NCBI GenBank assembly: GCA_010015655.1 | Contig: ML976672.1 | Coordinates: 616,493-680,492, forward strand | Direction of reading: 5' to 3' | DNA from: Bimuria novae-zelandiae CBS 107.79 | Taxonomy: Eukaryota > Ascomycota > Dothideomycetes > Pleosporales > Didymosphaeriaceae | Length of the DNA: 64,000 nucleotides | Part shown: positions 12,597 to 25,290 of the stretch, one piece after another | Layout: every line of letters begins with the position of its first letter | Numbering within the stretch: the first letter of the stretch is position 1 | Made by a program: the position numbers and the translations under genes | Notes under the pieces: generated by a model | Told to the model about the DNA's origin: nothing | What the model saw: only the letters and a program-made list of their open reading frames with translations | Database searches by the model: none

Positions 12597-12957
12597 TGTT
12601 ATGAGGCGCTCACACCTTGGTCCGATCCGGGTTAGGACGGTAAGGCTAAAGTAGCACTTTATAGATTATTTAATAGTACGAGTTAATGCGACACTTAGCG
12701 CGTGGCTGTATAATTTAATCTTATAATAAATAAGATAACTATTAGTCCATATAGGAGAACGTACTCGCACAGAAGATATATAAGTTAACTACAAGGAGCG
12801 TAACATAGGAAATCGTCCCATAGATATACCCTCCTTGTCCCATGATGTCCCATGGTCTTGGCGTCTGAGACAGCCTGGGACATTACGTAAGCCCAAGGTG
12901 GGGCCTGGTTGCCGTCATAAGGCCTTTCGTCCGACCTTCGACTTCTGGACCGTAACA
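12597..12957. repeat. Solo LTR, family A, in Gypsy1a
   Basis: 361 bases beginning TGTTATGAGGCGCTCACACC and ending GGACCGTAACA, with mirrored TGTTA/TAACA tips. A perfect 5-bp duplication ATATA flanks it at 12592-12596 and 12958-12962. It interrupts the junction between the Gypsy1a LTR and its interior. It is GC-balanced compared with its surroundings and has no second copy in the window. Confidence 0.87.
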
Positions 12958-12962
12958 ATATA

Positions 12963-14774
12963 CCTCTTTTCCCTTTATTAAGGGTAAAGAAAAATCTCCG
13001 CGTCTTATCTTACTATATAGCTTTGTAGTTATTTTGTTGTCTACTTATAATTTTCCTATTATTATAAACTGTTTACTAGTTCTAATCTTGCGTGTCTAAT
13101 TTTATATTCTTGCTATAAGTAGTTACTATAGTCTATTAATTTTAATAATAAAATAAAAGAAGCCCTATTCCCGTTATAGTTACTTAGTTACTAACTTAAG
13201 AAGACTAAGCTTTTTTAAAATAAAATTACTATTTTTAACTATAGCATAATCTTCCTTAGCTCGTTTATTAAGAAGTTTAGTCCTTTTAAAGCTTGTAAAG
13301 TCAGTTCTAAATCCACTTTTATACTTTTTTTACTTTTTCCTACCTTCTAACCTACCTCCTTACTTTTTTAACTTCTTTTTTAGTTCTTTATTAGCCTAGG
13401 TGTGCGTACTTGCTAACTTAATAAGCTTAGCTTTTAAAACCTAATTTTACTACGCGTGATAATTAAGCGCTAATATATTAACTATATTACATATAGACGC
13501 GTCTATTACTAAGTACTAGCGGGCAAGACGGTATACTATAAGGAGTGCTATACCTATAAGCTTATTAGCTATACTAGCCAAGTATGCTTTAGTCTAACTT
13601 ATTTTAAATAACTTTAGAGTATACTCTACTAACCTTTTTCCCAACCTAGATTTAGCCTGCCCTTAATAAAGTTAGTTATAAAAAGTTTACTAATATTACA
13701 GTTATTAGTGCGGGCCACTTTACAAATAAGGTTTTAAAAAGTATCTAAAAGTAAAAGGCCTGTTTTACTCACTTTTACGCGTTTTATTCTACTTATAAAA
13801 TTACTATTATTAATTACTACACCTCTTTTAAGAGTAATACCACTATTACTTTAGACCCTATTACTTTTTTTAAAGCTATTTAGCTCTTAAAGCGTATTAC
13901 TATTATAGTTAAAAAGACTTTTAATCTTTTTTAAGTTTCTATTACTAACTTTAAGTATTTTATTAAAAGTATAAAAACCCTTTTATAAGTTCCTTTTAAA
14001 TGCTAAAGCTATTTTTTAAAGCTAATATTATATTGCTATTTAGTAAATCCTTAGTAGTAGATAGGAGTATTATAATAAATAGTTTTTAGGTAATAGATAA
14101 TATCCTCGGGAGAGCTAATATGCCTACCTAAGCCTACTAACGCTTACGCTAGCGGCTTTAGGCTATTATAATTAAGAAGTATTTAAGTAAGGAGGATACT
14201 AGCTTCTTTAACCCTAGTAGTATATGAAAGTACGAAGAGGAAGACTTATACGTTATTAAAAAGGATTTTATTATTTCTTTAGTAGCTAAAAATACTTTTT
14301 TTGCCTGGTTCCTTTCTGTTTTTTTTTTTAGTTTACTTTTAAGGCTCCTTTTTTCGTAAGGGTTATCCCTTATTATTATAAGAATTATTTAGTTTCTTTA
14401 TTATTCTTAGTAGCTTTAGGGGTTTTTTAAGTTACTTTTTTAAAATTTCTTCTTAACTTTCTTTCATAATACTTAATTTTATTTTGTAATAATGTTATTC
14501 CTGTCCTTATCTTAGATATCTTTATTTAGATAGGTTCCTTAACTTAGTAAGGCAGGCATTATAGAGCCTCTTTTAAGTCCTAATAGAAGCTAATTTTGGG
14601 GATATTATAATAGAATCCTATTAAAAGTTTTTTATTATAATTTTAATATAGCTTAGTAAACTTTTCTTAATGGTCTAATATAGTAGCTTAGTTAAGGTTC
14701 TTACGAGGTTCCTAAGTTCTTTTAAAAATAGTTTTTTTACTATACTAGATATTCTACTTTCTTACCTTTATAGG
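12963..14774 (-). other. Gypsy1a 3' segment of unknown function
   Basis: The purine-rich tract next to the LTR (12963-12985, purine-rich on the minus strand) is followed by about 1.8 kb homologous to 19293-21345 of Gypsy1b. No RT, RNase H or integrase motif is seen. On the minus strand a Lys/Arg/Glu-rich stretch (near 13340-13440) could form a coiled coil. On the plus strand a long frame with only TAG/TAA interruptions also runs through 13750-14330. I cannot decide which strand was coding. It may be a pol C-terminal extension or an extra gene. Confidence 0.45.
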
Positions 14775-15292
14775 TGTTACGATCACGAACCCCACAGGAA
14801 CAATGGAACCAGATAATTACGCTAAGAGAGTCATTGTTAGCGAAATGACAGCGCTAGGGAAACACACGGGAAGGCGGGGCACCTTAGGTTAGCGGTCACG
14901 TGACAAAGTCCCGCATAAGCGAGAAGTCCCGTATAAGAGACAGGACTACGGTAAGTCCTAGGGACTACCTCCAAGAAAGGGGTCTTAGCGGGACTATAAT
15001 AAGAATTTAGATATTAGCAAGAACTAGAATAGGTAGTATATAGTTTAATAATTTCTCTACACTTCTCCTACTCCTTATAATTAACTTAATATACTACGAG
15101 TACATCTCCTATAATAGATTAGTAAATCTCCTAATTAGTTATTTTATAGTTTATTATAGAATTAGATTATTTTTAAAACCTATCTTGTAGCTATCTCAAG
15201 CTTTTAATTACTAAATATCTGTAAGGCACTTCTCCCTTAACCCATCCTCCCTTGATCTAGACTAGGCTTAGGTACGTAGAATCCTTGTAACA
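14775..15292 (+). repeat. Gypsy2 5' LTR
   Basis: 518 bases beginning TGTTACGATC and ending CCTTGTAACA; GC-richer and less mutated than its 3' partner. Confidence 0.92.
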
Positions 15293-15319
15293 CTTTAACT
15301 ACCTAAAGGTTTAAAATAA

Positions 15320-18300
15320 TATAAATAGCTATAGTAGCTACTATAATAAGGGTCCTAGCAGAAAGCGCAGCTTCTAGACTAATTATAAATACTATAATAG
15401 TGTTAGCTAACTAAGCTAATAAAATATAGTGGCTTAAAGAGTAACTAGCTAAGCTAATAACGTACGTTCTAACTACTATAACTATAGGAAGGATATCCTT
15501 TAAGGTTCCTAAAATCTATAAAGGTAAAAGAGAAGGACTTAAGACTTTTTTTTATAAATATAAAACTATACTACTAATATAATAAGGATGTCTTTACAGC
15601 TAAGTAGGCTAAAATCCTAGTAACAGGTATATATATACAGGGTAAGGTAGCTAAATAGCTATAACCCCTTATAAAGAATTACCTAGAGAACGAAGATAAT
15701 ATCTTAGAATATAGTAATAAAACTAAGAAGGTGTTTAAAGACTAGGCATCTTTTAAGGAATAAATCTAAATTATATTTAAACAAGTTAACAAGAAACAAT
15801 AAGCTAAACGCAAGATATAAAGGCTTAAATAAATAAAATTAGCTAGTACGTATATAGCTAAGTTTAGACGCCTTTAAGCTAAGATTAAATAAAATAACGT
15901 CCTACTTTCGGCAGCCTACTATAATAGACTAAAGGAAATCGTTAAGGAGAAGCTTACCTACCACAATAAGGTAAATAACCTAGAGGAACTTGTAAAACTA
16001 GCTATATAAATTAATAACTAACTCTATAAATAATAATTAGAAAAGCAAGAAGGTAACTGTATCTAACCTAATTTTAACACGAGCTAGAAACTATAAATAG
16101 ACTGCGATAGTAATATTATAATAGCTAATAAAGCTTAAGAATAGGAACTAAAGAAGTAGTAAAAGGGCCGTAAGAATAAACTATCTAATTAAGAAATAAA
16201 GTAATATTTTAAAGAAAAAGCATGCTTAAGGTGCGGAAAATAAGATTACTTCTAAAGGGACTATCTAAAGAATAATAATAGATAAAGTAAGAAAGCGCAA
16301 ATTATCTAAGTAGTAATAGTCATAATATAGGCACTAATACCTATACTACTAAAGATAAGTAAAGATAATATCCCTAATATAAAACTCGAAGTTCTAGAGA
16401 CACTAGAAGAAACGGAATAGAGGATAGTATAAGAGTATAAGGTCTTTCTTTAAATAGTAGAAGGAAACTACTAGGTGTGTAATAGTTAGATGTATTCACC
16501 TAAGGACTATACGCAAAAAATCGCGCTTAAAGGGCTAAGGGCTACCTTAACCTATAAAATTACTACTAAATACTAAGGAAATAAACTAATACTAGAATAA
16601 TAAATTAAAATTTAAAATAATACGAGCAGGTAGCCTAGGTCTTATATAATAAAGAGGATTATTAGCTACATAAGATAAAGAGGGAACTAATAGTAATATT
16701 ACTAAAAGACCCTAATTATAAGTTTATTAATAATTATAACCTAATAATAACTTGCTATAAACATTTGCTTAATAAATAATTACAACACTATAAAGAATTA
16801 AGATAGTAGAAGTACTTTAATAATAAATGCTAAATGCACAAAGCATATAAAGAAGCTATAGGCTAGTACCCTAAAGGTATAAATGCGGGATTAGCGATAA
16901 CTATCGGAAACTAATAAATAGAGGGTACGAGCCCTAAGCACTTATAATAGACTAGATAGTTAGAGTATAATAGGGATTATCTAGCACACCTATATTAAAA
17001 AGAATAAATAATAGTATTAGAAACAACACTATTGTATAGAAATTTGAAATTCTAGGAATGTCTAGTTGCGGGATGTAGAAGACACGGAGAACCCTAAAAA
17101 AAAGAAAAGGTCTAGTAAATTAAGAATACTAAAAGTACCTATAAATTGCTTTACTAAAAGTAATAAAAGAAGACTAAAACTAACCTAGAAATAAAGGAAG
17201 TTATATAAACCTAGGTTAAAAAGGTAAAAGCTTCTTAGGACGCTACTAAGTAAGCTAATAATAAGTTAGAAAACTAGGGCGCTACTAAGCAAAGGACTTT
17301 ACCAGTAAAGGCGCGACTATAAAGGCAAAAAGTGTAAAAATAAGCATAAGTAACTTATAACTAACTAAAAAAGTTATTATTAATAGTTACTAAGTAATAG
17401 CGCTAATAGACCTTAGAGTGACTAGATGTTTAATATCCCTAAAGATAGTAAAAAAACATAACCTACTATACTAGAATAAGGAAACACTAGTATAAGTAAA
17501 AATAGTAAACGGGACGATATCCTAAGGATATAGTAAAGGCTAGTTACGCTTTAAAACAACGCTATTATCTATTAGCCTAGATAAATTCTAGAGCTAATAG
17601 ATCTTCACGATAATAGATCTTAGAAGTATAAAAATAATTATTAGCTATAATTAGCTTCTAAAACACAACCCTGTTATTAACTAGTAGAAGAAGATAATAC
17701 TTAGCTAAAGATTTATATTAAAGGTTACTAAAGTACGTAAATTATAAAAGATATAACTATTAATCCTGGATGCTCTACTAGGACGGGTTAAAGAATAAGC
17801 TATATAAATTTTAGCCACTAAGATTATAAAAGTTATAGAAAAATATCTAGGCTAAGTAAGACTAATATTGGTACGATACTTAGGGCTAAGAGAAGAAGTA
17901 AAAGGTATAAAATTTTTACTAAAATATTAAAAATATACGAAACTTTTTAAAGAAATTAAAGGAAAAGAACTACTAAAATACTAAAAATAGAATTATAAGA
18001 TACTTTTAGTAAAGGGCACGAAACTACGCCTGGAATAACTATAATTAATATTTATAGACTAAGAAAAAAAAGTATAGGATTACTTAAGGAAGAACCTAGT
18101 AAAATAGTATAGCTAAGAAAGTTAAAGCCTAGTAGCTTTTCTTATACTTTAGGTACCTAAAAAGAACGACAAGCTACGACTCTATGTAGATTATAAATAG
18201 CTAAATAAAACTATAATTAAGAATTAGTACCTGCTACCCTTAATTACAGAGCTAATAAATAGACTCTAAGGAGCTAAATAGTTTACAAAATTTAATATAA

Positions 18301-19131
18301 GTAATAGATATTACTATATATAGATAACTAAGGGACACGAGTAGAGGACCGTGTTTAGAACCTAATATAGCCTGTACAAGTATTAAGTAATACTCTTTAA
18401 ACTAATAAACGCGCCTGTAACGTTTTAGACTCTAATTAATAAAGTATTATATAAATACCTAGATGTATTCTGCATAGCCTACCTTAATAATATACTTATT
18501 TATTCTACTAGAACGCTTAAGGAGCATAAGGAATATATAAAGAAAGTACTTATAAAAATAAAAGAATATTAATTACTCCTTTAACTAAAAAATACGAATT
18601 CTACGTTACGAGAATAGAGTATCTAGGATTTATTATCTTACAGGAAGGAGTAGCAATAGACCCTAGGAAGATTATTACTATATAGGAATAGTTAGAACCT
18701 AAGTTAGTAAAAGATATTTAGTCCTTCCTAGAGTTTACTAACTTCTACTAGAAGTTTATTAAGAACTACTCTAAGACTATAGCACTAATAACAGAACTTA
18801 TAAAAAAGATAAGTGGACGGGTTTCACAAAAGAGGCTAAAGAAGCTTTTAAGAAGCTAAAGACGCTCTTTCTATAAGCACTACTATTATAGATACACGAT
18901 CTAAGAAGACCTAGAAGAATAAAAAAACGCATTAGATTACGCACTAGGAGTAATACTCTTATAATAATATAAAAATAAGAAATAGAGACTAGTATTCTTT
19001 TATTTAAAAAAGTTTTTAGGAGCAGAACTTAAATATAACGTTTATAATAAAGAACTACTTAGGATAGTAAATACCTTAAATAATAAAAAGCTTAACTCAC
19101 CAGCGCATGCTTTCAAATAAAGGGGTAAATA
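15320..19131 (+). pseudogene. Gypsy2 gag, protease, RT and RNase H (first part)
   Basis: The gag ends in a zinc knuckle near 16222-16270 that reads ACLRCGK*DYF*RDY, so the His and last Cys of the CCHC are both Tyr now, as expected from C-to-T or G-to-A changes. Reverse transcriptase spans about 17950-18600, with PKKNDKLRLYVDYR, QYSLYKYQVILFKLTNAPATF and AYLNNILIYS in place of the YLDD-type active site. RNase H follows near 18900-19090 (KYNVYNKELLRIVNTL). The frame is cut at 19131 by Gypsy1b and resumes at 34200. Confidence 0.85.
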
Positions 19132-19292
19132 TGTAAGGGGCTGGGTGCTCAAGGAGCCAAAGGTGCCAGAAGAATACTTATAAAATTGATAAAGAGTCTA
19201 AAGTTAAGCTTTAGGCGTTAAACTTATATATCTAGGGTTTACATAACTAAGGGTTAAGGATCTAAGGTAATAACTAGACGTAGCCTATTATA
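19132..19292 (-). repeat. Gypsy1b 3' LTR
   Basis: 161 bases; plus strand starts TGTAAGGGGCTGGGTGCTCA. The least mutated of the four Gypsy1 LTRs at its left end. Confidence 0.92.
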
Positions 19293-21345
19293 TACCTCCT
19301 TTCCCGTTATTAAGGGTAAAAAGTTTCTACGTCTTATCTTATTTATATAGTTTTATAATTGTTTTATAGCCTACTTGCAATCCTCTTACTATTATAAACC
19401 TCTTACTAGTTCTATTCTTACATGTCTAATTTTATATCCTTACTATAAGAAGGTATTATAGTGGTGTATCCGCGCTAGTGTGTTTATTTATTATTATATA
19501 TATAAAATAGCTTCTTGCTTAGCTTCTAGACCTTACTTTTTTAAGCTTTTTCCTTTTTTAGATTAACTTCGTGCGCTATAACGTCTTACTTTTAACCTAG
19601 TCTTCTCTTCCTTCGCGACCTAATTCCCCTTACTATTTTAATAAGATAGCTAGCCCTTCGCGTAATAACTACGTAATAAAGATACTTAAGTATTAAAGGC
19701 GTAATACTGACTTTAATAATAAAATAAAAAAAGGCTTATTCTTGTCGCAGTTGCCTAGCTACTAACTTAAAAAGACTAAGCTTTTTTTTAAAATAAAACT
19801 ATTATTTCTAACGCTAGCATAATCCTTCTTGGCTAGCTTATTAAAATATTTAGTCCTTTTAAAGCTCGCGAAGTAAGTTCTAAACCTTTTTTTACGCTTT
19901 TTTTTACTTCTTCTTACCTTTTAACTTACCTCCTTACTCTTCTAACCTGCTTCTTAGTTTTTTATTAGCCTAGGTATACGCACTTGTTAACTTAATAAGC
20001 TTAGCTTCTAAGGTTAAATTTTACTACGCGTAATAATTAAGTGCTAGTATATTAATTACGTTACTTATAAACGCGTCTATTAGTAGGTGCTAGCGGTCAA
20101 GATAGTGTCCTGCAAGGAGTGCTATACTTATAAGCTTATTAGTTACACTAGATAAGTATGCTTTAGTCTAACTTATTCTAAATAACTTTAGGGTATACTC
20201 TACTAATATCTTCCCCTACCTAGATTTAGCTTGCCCTTAATAAAGTTAGCCGTGAAGAGTTTGCGAATATTATAGTTATTAGTATAAGCTACCTTATAAA
20301 TAAGGTTTTAAAAAGTAGCCAGGAATAAAAAACCTTTTTATTAACTTTAACGCATTCCATTCTACTTATAAGGTTATTATTATTACTTACTATACCTCCT
20401 TTAAGAGTAAGACTACTATTACTTTAGGCCTTATTACTTTTTTTAAGACTATTTAGCTCTTAGAGCGCATTACTATTATAATTAAAAAGACTTCTAACCT
20501 TCTTTAAATTTATGCTACTAATTTTAAAACATTCTATTAAAAGTATAAAAACCTTTTTATAAGTTCCCTTTAAATAATAAAGCTATCTTTTAAGGCTAAT
20601 ATCGTGTAGCTCTCTAGCAAGTTCGTAGTAGTAGATAAGGGCATTATAATAGATAGTTTTTAGATAATAGATAATATCCTTGCGGGAGCTAATATATCTA
20701 CTTAAGCTTACTAGGGCTTACGCTAGTAGCTTTAGGCTATTATAATTAAAAAGCGCTTAAGTAAGGAGGATAATAGCTTCCTTAACCCTAATAGTATATT
20801 AGAGGGCAGAGAAGTAGACCTAAATATTATTAAAAAAGGTTTTACTATTTTTTTAATAGTTAAAGATATTTTTTTACTTAGTTCCATTTTCCTTCTTGCT
20901 TTAGTTTGCTTCTAAAACTTACTTTTTTCGTAAGAGTTATCCTTTATTACTATAAGAATTATTTAGTCTCCTTATTATCCCTAGTAGTTTTAAAGATTTT
21001 TTAAGTTACTTTTTTAGGATTCCTTTTTAACTTTCTTTCTTAATACTTAACTTTATTCTTTAATAATGTTATTTCTACCCTTATCTTAGACACCTTTATC
21101 TAGCTAGGTTTTCTAACTTAGTAAGGCAGGCATTAAAGAGCCTACTTTAGGCCTTAATAAAAACTAATTTAGGGGATATTGCGATAGAATTCTATTAAGA
21201 GTTTTTTATTATAATTTTAATATGGCTTAGTACCCTTCTCCTAAAAGTTTAATATAGTAGCTTAGTTAAGGTTCCTATAAGGTTCCTAAGTTCTTTAAGA
21301 GTAGTTATTTTACTATACTAGGTATTCTATCCTCTTGCCTTTACA
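19293..21345 (-). other. Gypsy1b 3' segment of unknown function
   Basis: About 2 kb between the 3' LTR and recognisable pol, colinear with 12963-14774 of Gypsy1a except for about 245 bases (near 19461-19705) present only here. A purine-rich tract on the minus strand adjoins the LTR. No known domain is recognised. A minus-strand Lys/Glu/Arg-rich, coiled-coil-like stretch lies near 19900-19990. A plus-strand frame near 20630-20880 (IIIKKRLSKEDNSFLNPNS) is also open. Coding strand undecided. Confidence 0.45.
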
Positions 21346-24300
21346 GGACTAGCGTTTTTTTATATATATTAATTATACTATACTCTTTTTTCCCCTCTTC
21401 TATTATAATTGCTTTAGGCTGGGCGTTATTAATAGTTTAGCTAGGGAGAGGGTTTAATAAGGCTAATTTTAGCCTATTTACGTAGAACCTTAGGTGCATA
21501 TTTGGCAGGATATCTAGTTCTACTACGTAAAAGTTTATTACCTTTTTTATAGTAAACTTTTCTTACTTCTAATTAAACTTCTTACTTAAATATTAGTTTT
21601 AAAAGTAGTCCTTATACCTTAGCTACACCTTATCTCCTTTTTTTAAGATTAGAGTATTTTTATATTAATAGTTCGCTAGGCGCTCTTACTCTTATTAAGT
21701 TATTGCTATTTTTATCTAAGTAAAGTTAAAAATCTTTTTAAACTTTTTTATTATTGCCGTCGTAGCCTTCTTTATATTAGTTCTAAGTTCCAAGACTAAT
21801 CTCTATACCCTAAAGTTTTTAACTAGTTTAATATTCTAGCTATGAAATAAGAAAAATAAGCTAACTCTTATTAATATAGCTTCTCGCCCTTTAATAGCTA
21901 TCTAGGCTATAGGAAGCTACTTTATCTAATTATCTTATTACTAGTTATAGTACGCCTAGAGGTAGGCTTTAAGAATAGAGTTTATTTATTCTATTTACTT
22001 ATCTATCTCCGGATGCTTTGCTATAGATAGTCTTTAGTTAATACTTACTTATTTATAAAGTGTAGTCTAAAATTCGCTCACGAATTGTCCCCCGCCGTCT
22101 AATGTAATAAAGAAGGAGAAGAAGTAGTCTACTACTTAGTATTTAAGAAACGCTATTATAACTATAGGTATATTAAAATTTAGGAGACTAATAAATTTAG
22201 GGTACTTACTAAGTCTACTTATAATTATTATAATATTTGTGCAGCTATCGCTCTTAGGTAACGTAATAATAAAGTCTATTATAATATCCTTCTATTCTTA
22301 TATAGGTAGTAGTAAAACTTTAGCAGGCCCTATTTTACTTTTTTTTTATTGTTTAGTTCTTCTATAGATATTATAGTTCTTAATATACTACCTTACCTAG
22401 TTAGACATCCTTAGGAAGAAGTAGTCCTAGGTAAGAATTTTATAAATATTTTTTTATTTTAAATATTTTAAAGCTAGGGAACTATGCGCGACTACTATTA
22501 GATTTATTTATAAAAGTTCTAATTTTAATTTTAATTATATTAACTTATAGCGTAGGTACCCTTAGTTATCTATACTATATTCTAAGATACTAATAGATAA
22601 CTTCTACCTAGGTTTAAACTTCCTAAGCCTATTCTTAATATAGGCCTTTATCTTATTATACGCGCTATCTTTATCGCGTTCTACCTTTTACTACATAGTG
22701 TTAAAGTCTAGTTCGCGTCGCTTGGCAGGGCTATCGCCTCCTTAAAGGGTTAATATAGGTAGTTTGGGGCGTGTTAGGTAAGTAAGCACTAGGTTCTTAT
22801 CTACTTTAATATAGTTAAGCTCTTTTATAGTAGTAGGTGTTTAGGGGATAAAAGACTTTAAGCTATATTTTTAGTAGTCTTTTAAAAAAGCGTAAAGTGC
22901 CTTAACTTTAATTTATTATTTTTATTATCCTTTAGTAGGTCTTAGTTCCTTTAAGAAAAAGCGTTTGCCCTAAAGTTTACTAACCCTAGTCTATATATAA
23001 ACGTTATATTAATATAGCTAAGTATATTTACTTATTAAACGTGTCGTTTATCTAACCTTCGTTTAGTAGCGAAATACGTAAGGTTTTTATAATTAGTACA
23101 GACTATAAGGTGCTTTACTACTTAATATATATAGTCCTATTTATCTACGTATTTAATAACTATAAGTATTTCTTTATTATAGATAGCGTAGTTAAATTCT
23201 ACTAGGCTATTCTTTACTAAGAAGTAAGCTACTAGGCGTAGAATCCTATTATTATTATACTAAGAGAAGTATCTTTTAATTAACTAGCTAAAGGTATCTA
23301 CTTCTAGTACTAATTCTTATTTAGGGTTAAAGTAGGCTAGCGCGGGGTCTATATAGAACGCTATTTTTAAGAAGTTAAATACGTGCTACTACTCTTATCC
23401 CTAAACAAATTCTACTCCTTTACTAATAAGCTTTATAAGGGGGCTCACTATACTAGAGAAGTCTTATATAAATTTTTAATAAAAGTTTATAAAGCCTATA
23501 AAGCTCTAGACTTTTTTTACTAAAATTTGTAGCTCTTATTCTTAAATTATTTAGACTTTATCTAGGTCTATGCTTACGCCCTTATTAACTTCTATAATAA
23601 ATTTAAGATACTTAGTCTTTTTAACGCAGAACTTAAATTTCTTAATATCTAAGTATAGTCTTATAGCCCTTAACTTTTAAATTATAGTACGTACGTTCTC
23701 TTTATAGTCTTTTTAGCTACTACTAGAGAAGATAAGAACGTTATCTATATACGCTAAGTAGTAATTATTAAGGTAATTCTTTAGCACCTAATTAATATAC
23801 TACTAAAACGTACTTACCGCGTTAGCTAGGCTAAAGAAACTACTAGCTACTTATAAAGACTAAATTAAGGTCTAAACGCTATCTTCTATTCCTCGGCTTT
23901 TATTATTTAAAGCTTATAAAAGGCTTAAATTATATTAAGTTTATTAAATTATTTAGCCTTCGCGAGGAGCTAAAGGGTCTTACTAATTAATAGTAAAAGG
24001 TACTAGTCCTTCTTTAAAATAGCGTTTAGGGCTTAATAATTAATATAAAAGCGTAGTCCTTTACTAGGTTTTTTAGTAAATAATACTAAGGCAGCGGCGC
24101 TAGACTTACTTATTTAAATAAAGCCTTTATTTAAGTATTTTAGTAAGCTTTTTTTAAAGGACAAGCAACTCTTCGCGAGATATATTAAATAAAGGGCTAT
24201 AAGGGATCTTTAGGGTCTTGCTATCTTTTTCTATAAGAGGGATAAAAAGATCTACTCTAGGTCTACGGTGTAGGGGGAGCTTATTAGCTTATTTCCTATA

Positions 24301-24983
24301 AAAGATACGCTACAAGTCCATAAAATCTTTAGGTAGTAGCTTTTATAGGTTTACTTTTAGCTTACGGGTTAACGCCTTCTATATATCCTTTATTAATATA
24401 GAAAACACCTTAGCCTTATTTCCTAGGCGTTAATTACGCTAATCTAGGACTATAAAGGCTATAGCTAATACCTCTTAGGGCTTTATTAATAGTTTTTTTA
24501 CTTTCTTAGTTATAGATACGGGTGCCTAAACTTTTAATCTAGATTAATTTCTTCGCTAGGGCTAGTTTAACCCTATTCTTCTTTATCTAGGTTAGGCCAA
24601 GGATTAAATCGTACGACCCTTCATTAGGTAAGATATAAAGCTATATTAGTTTTATATAGTTATTAATATTTATTTCTAATTAGACTACTTCGCGTACGAA
24701 GAGTCGCATGCCTCTAATACTAATATCCTCCTATAGATAGGGTAGGTTCTTACGCTGTAGGTAGGCTTTTATTATAAATATTTTTAATATTAATCTAAAG
24801 GTTAAATAATCTAAATTAATTATTATTAATATAAACATAATATTATTAATAAGCAAGTATACTATTACTAGTATTAAGTCTAGCTATAGCCTTTAAAAGT
24901 TATTAAAATTTATTTTTTACCCTTTTTCTACTTTTACCTCCTAGCGGCGACTGTTGCTAAGAGGACCTAGTTTTCTAAATTAA
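21346..24983 (-). pseudogene. Gypsy1b pol, RIP-degraded
   Basis: On the minus strand, reading from 24983 downward, protease-like sequence is followed by reverse transcriptase and its active-site motif read as YIDNVLIFSSS (about 23710-23760). After it come KKFKFCVKKTKYLKFIIEVN, QSFIGFINFYQKFI and the RNase H/connection block with FNYAIYNKEILIV (about 23160-23230). The integrase region spans about 22800-21900 with many stops. A possible chromodomain-like stretch follows near 21400-21500 but is too damaged to call. Homologous to 37130-41940 of Gypsy1a. Confidence 0.8.
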
Positions 24984-25241
24984 TGTCACGGCGCAGCTAA
25001 GTCAGCTGGCCAATTGGCTTAGCCAAGCCACCAAAGTACCTCCGAGAGGAAACTCTCCCCGCGTAGCTAAACCTCTAATAGCTCTTTAAGCTACGTCTTA
25101 TTGTTTAACCCGCCTGCATGGTTGCTGCCTACCGTAAATAGCTATTCTATATTAATATAATAACCTAATAGCTACTCCTCCTCCTGCCTGCCTGCCGTGT
25201 GCCGAAGCTGGCACATTCCGAATCCCACCAGCTCCGTGACA
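24984..25241 (+). repeat. Gypsy3 5' LTR
   Basis: 258 bases, TG...CA ends; the left half is GC-rich and little mutated. Confidence 0.94.
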
Positions 25242-25290
25242 CTATGTAGCTCCTACCTAAGGACCAGCTACCTGCTACCGCCCGCGAGAG

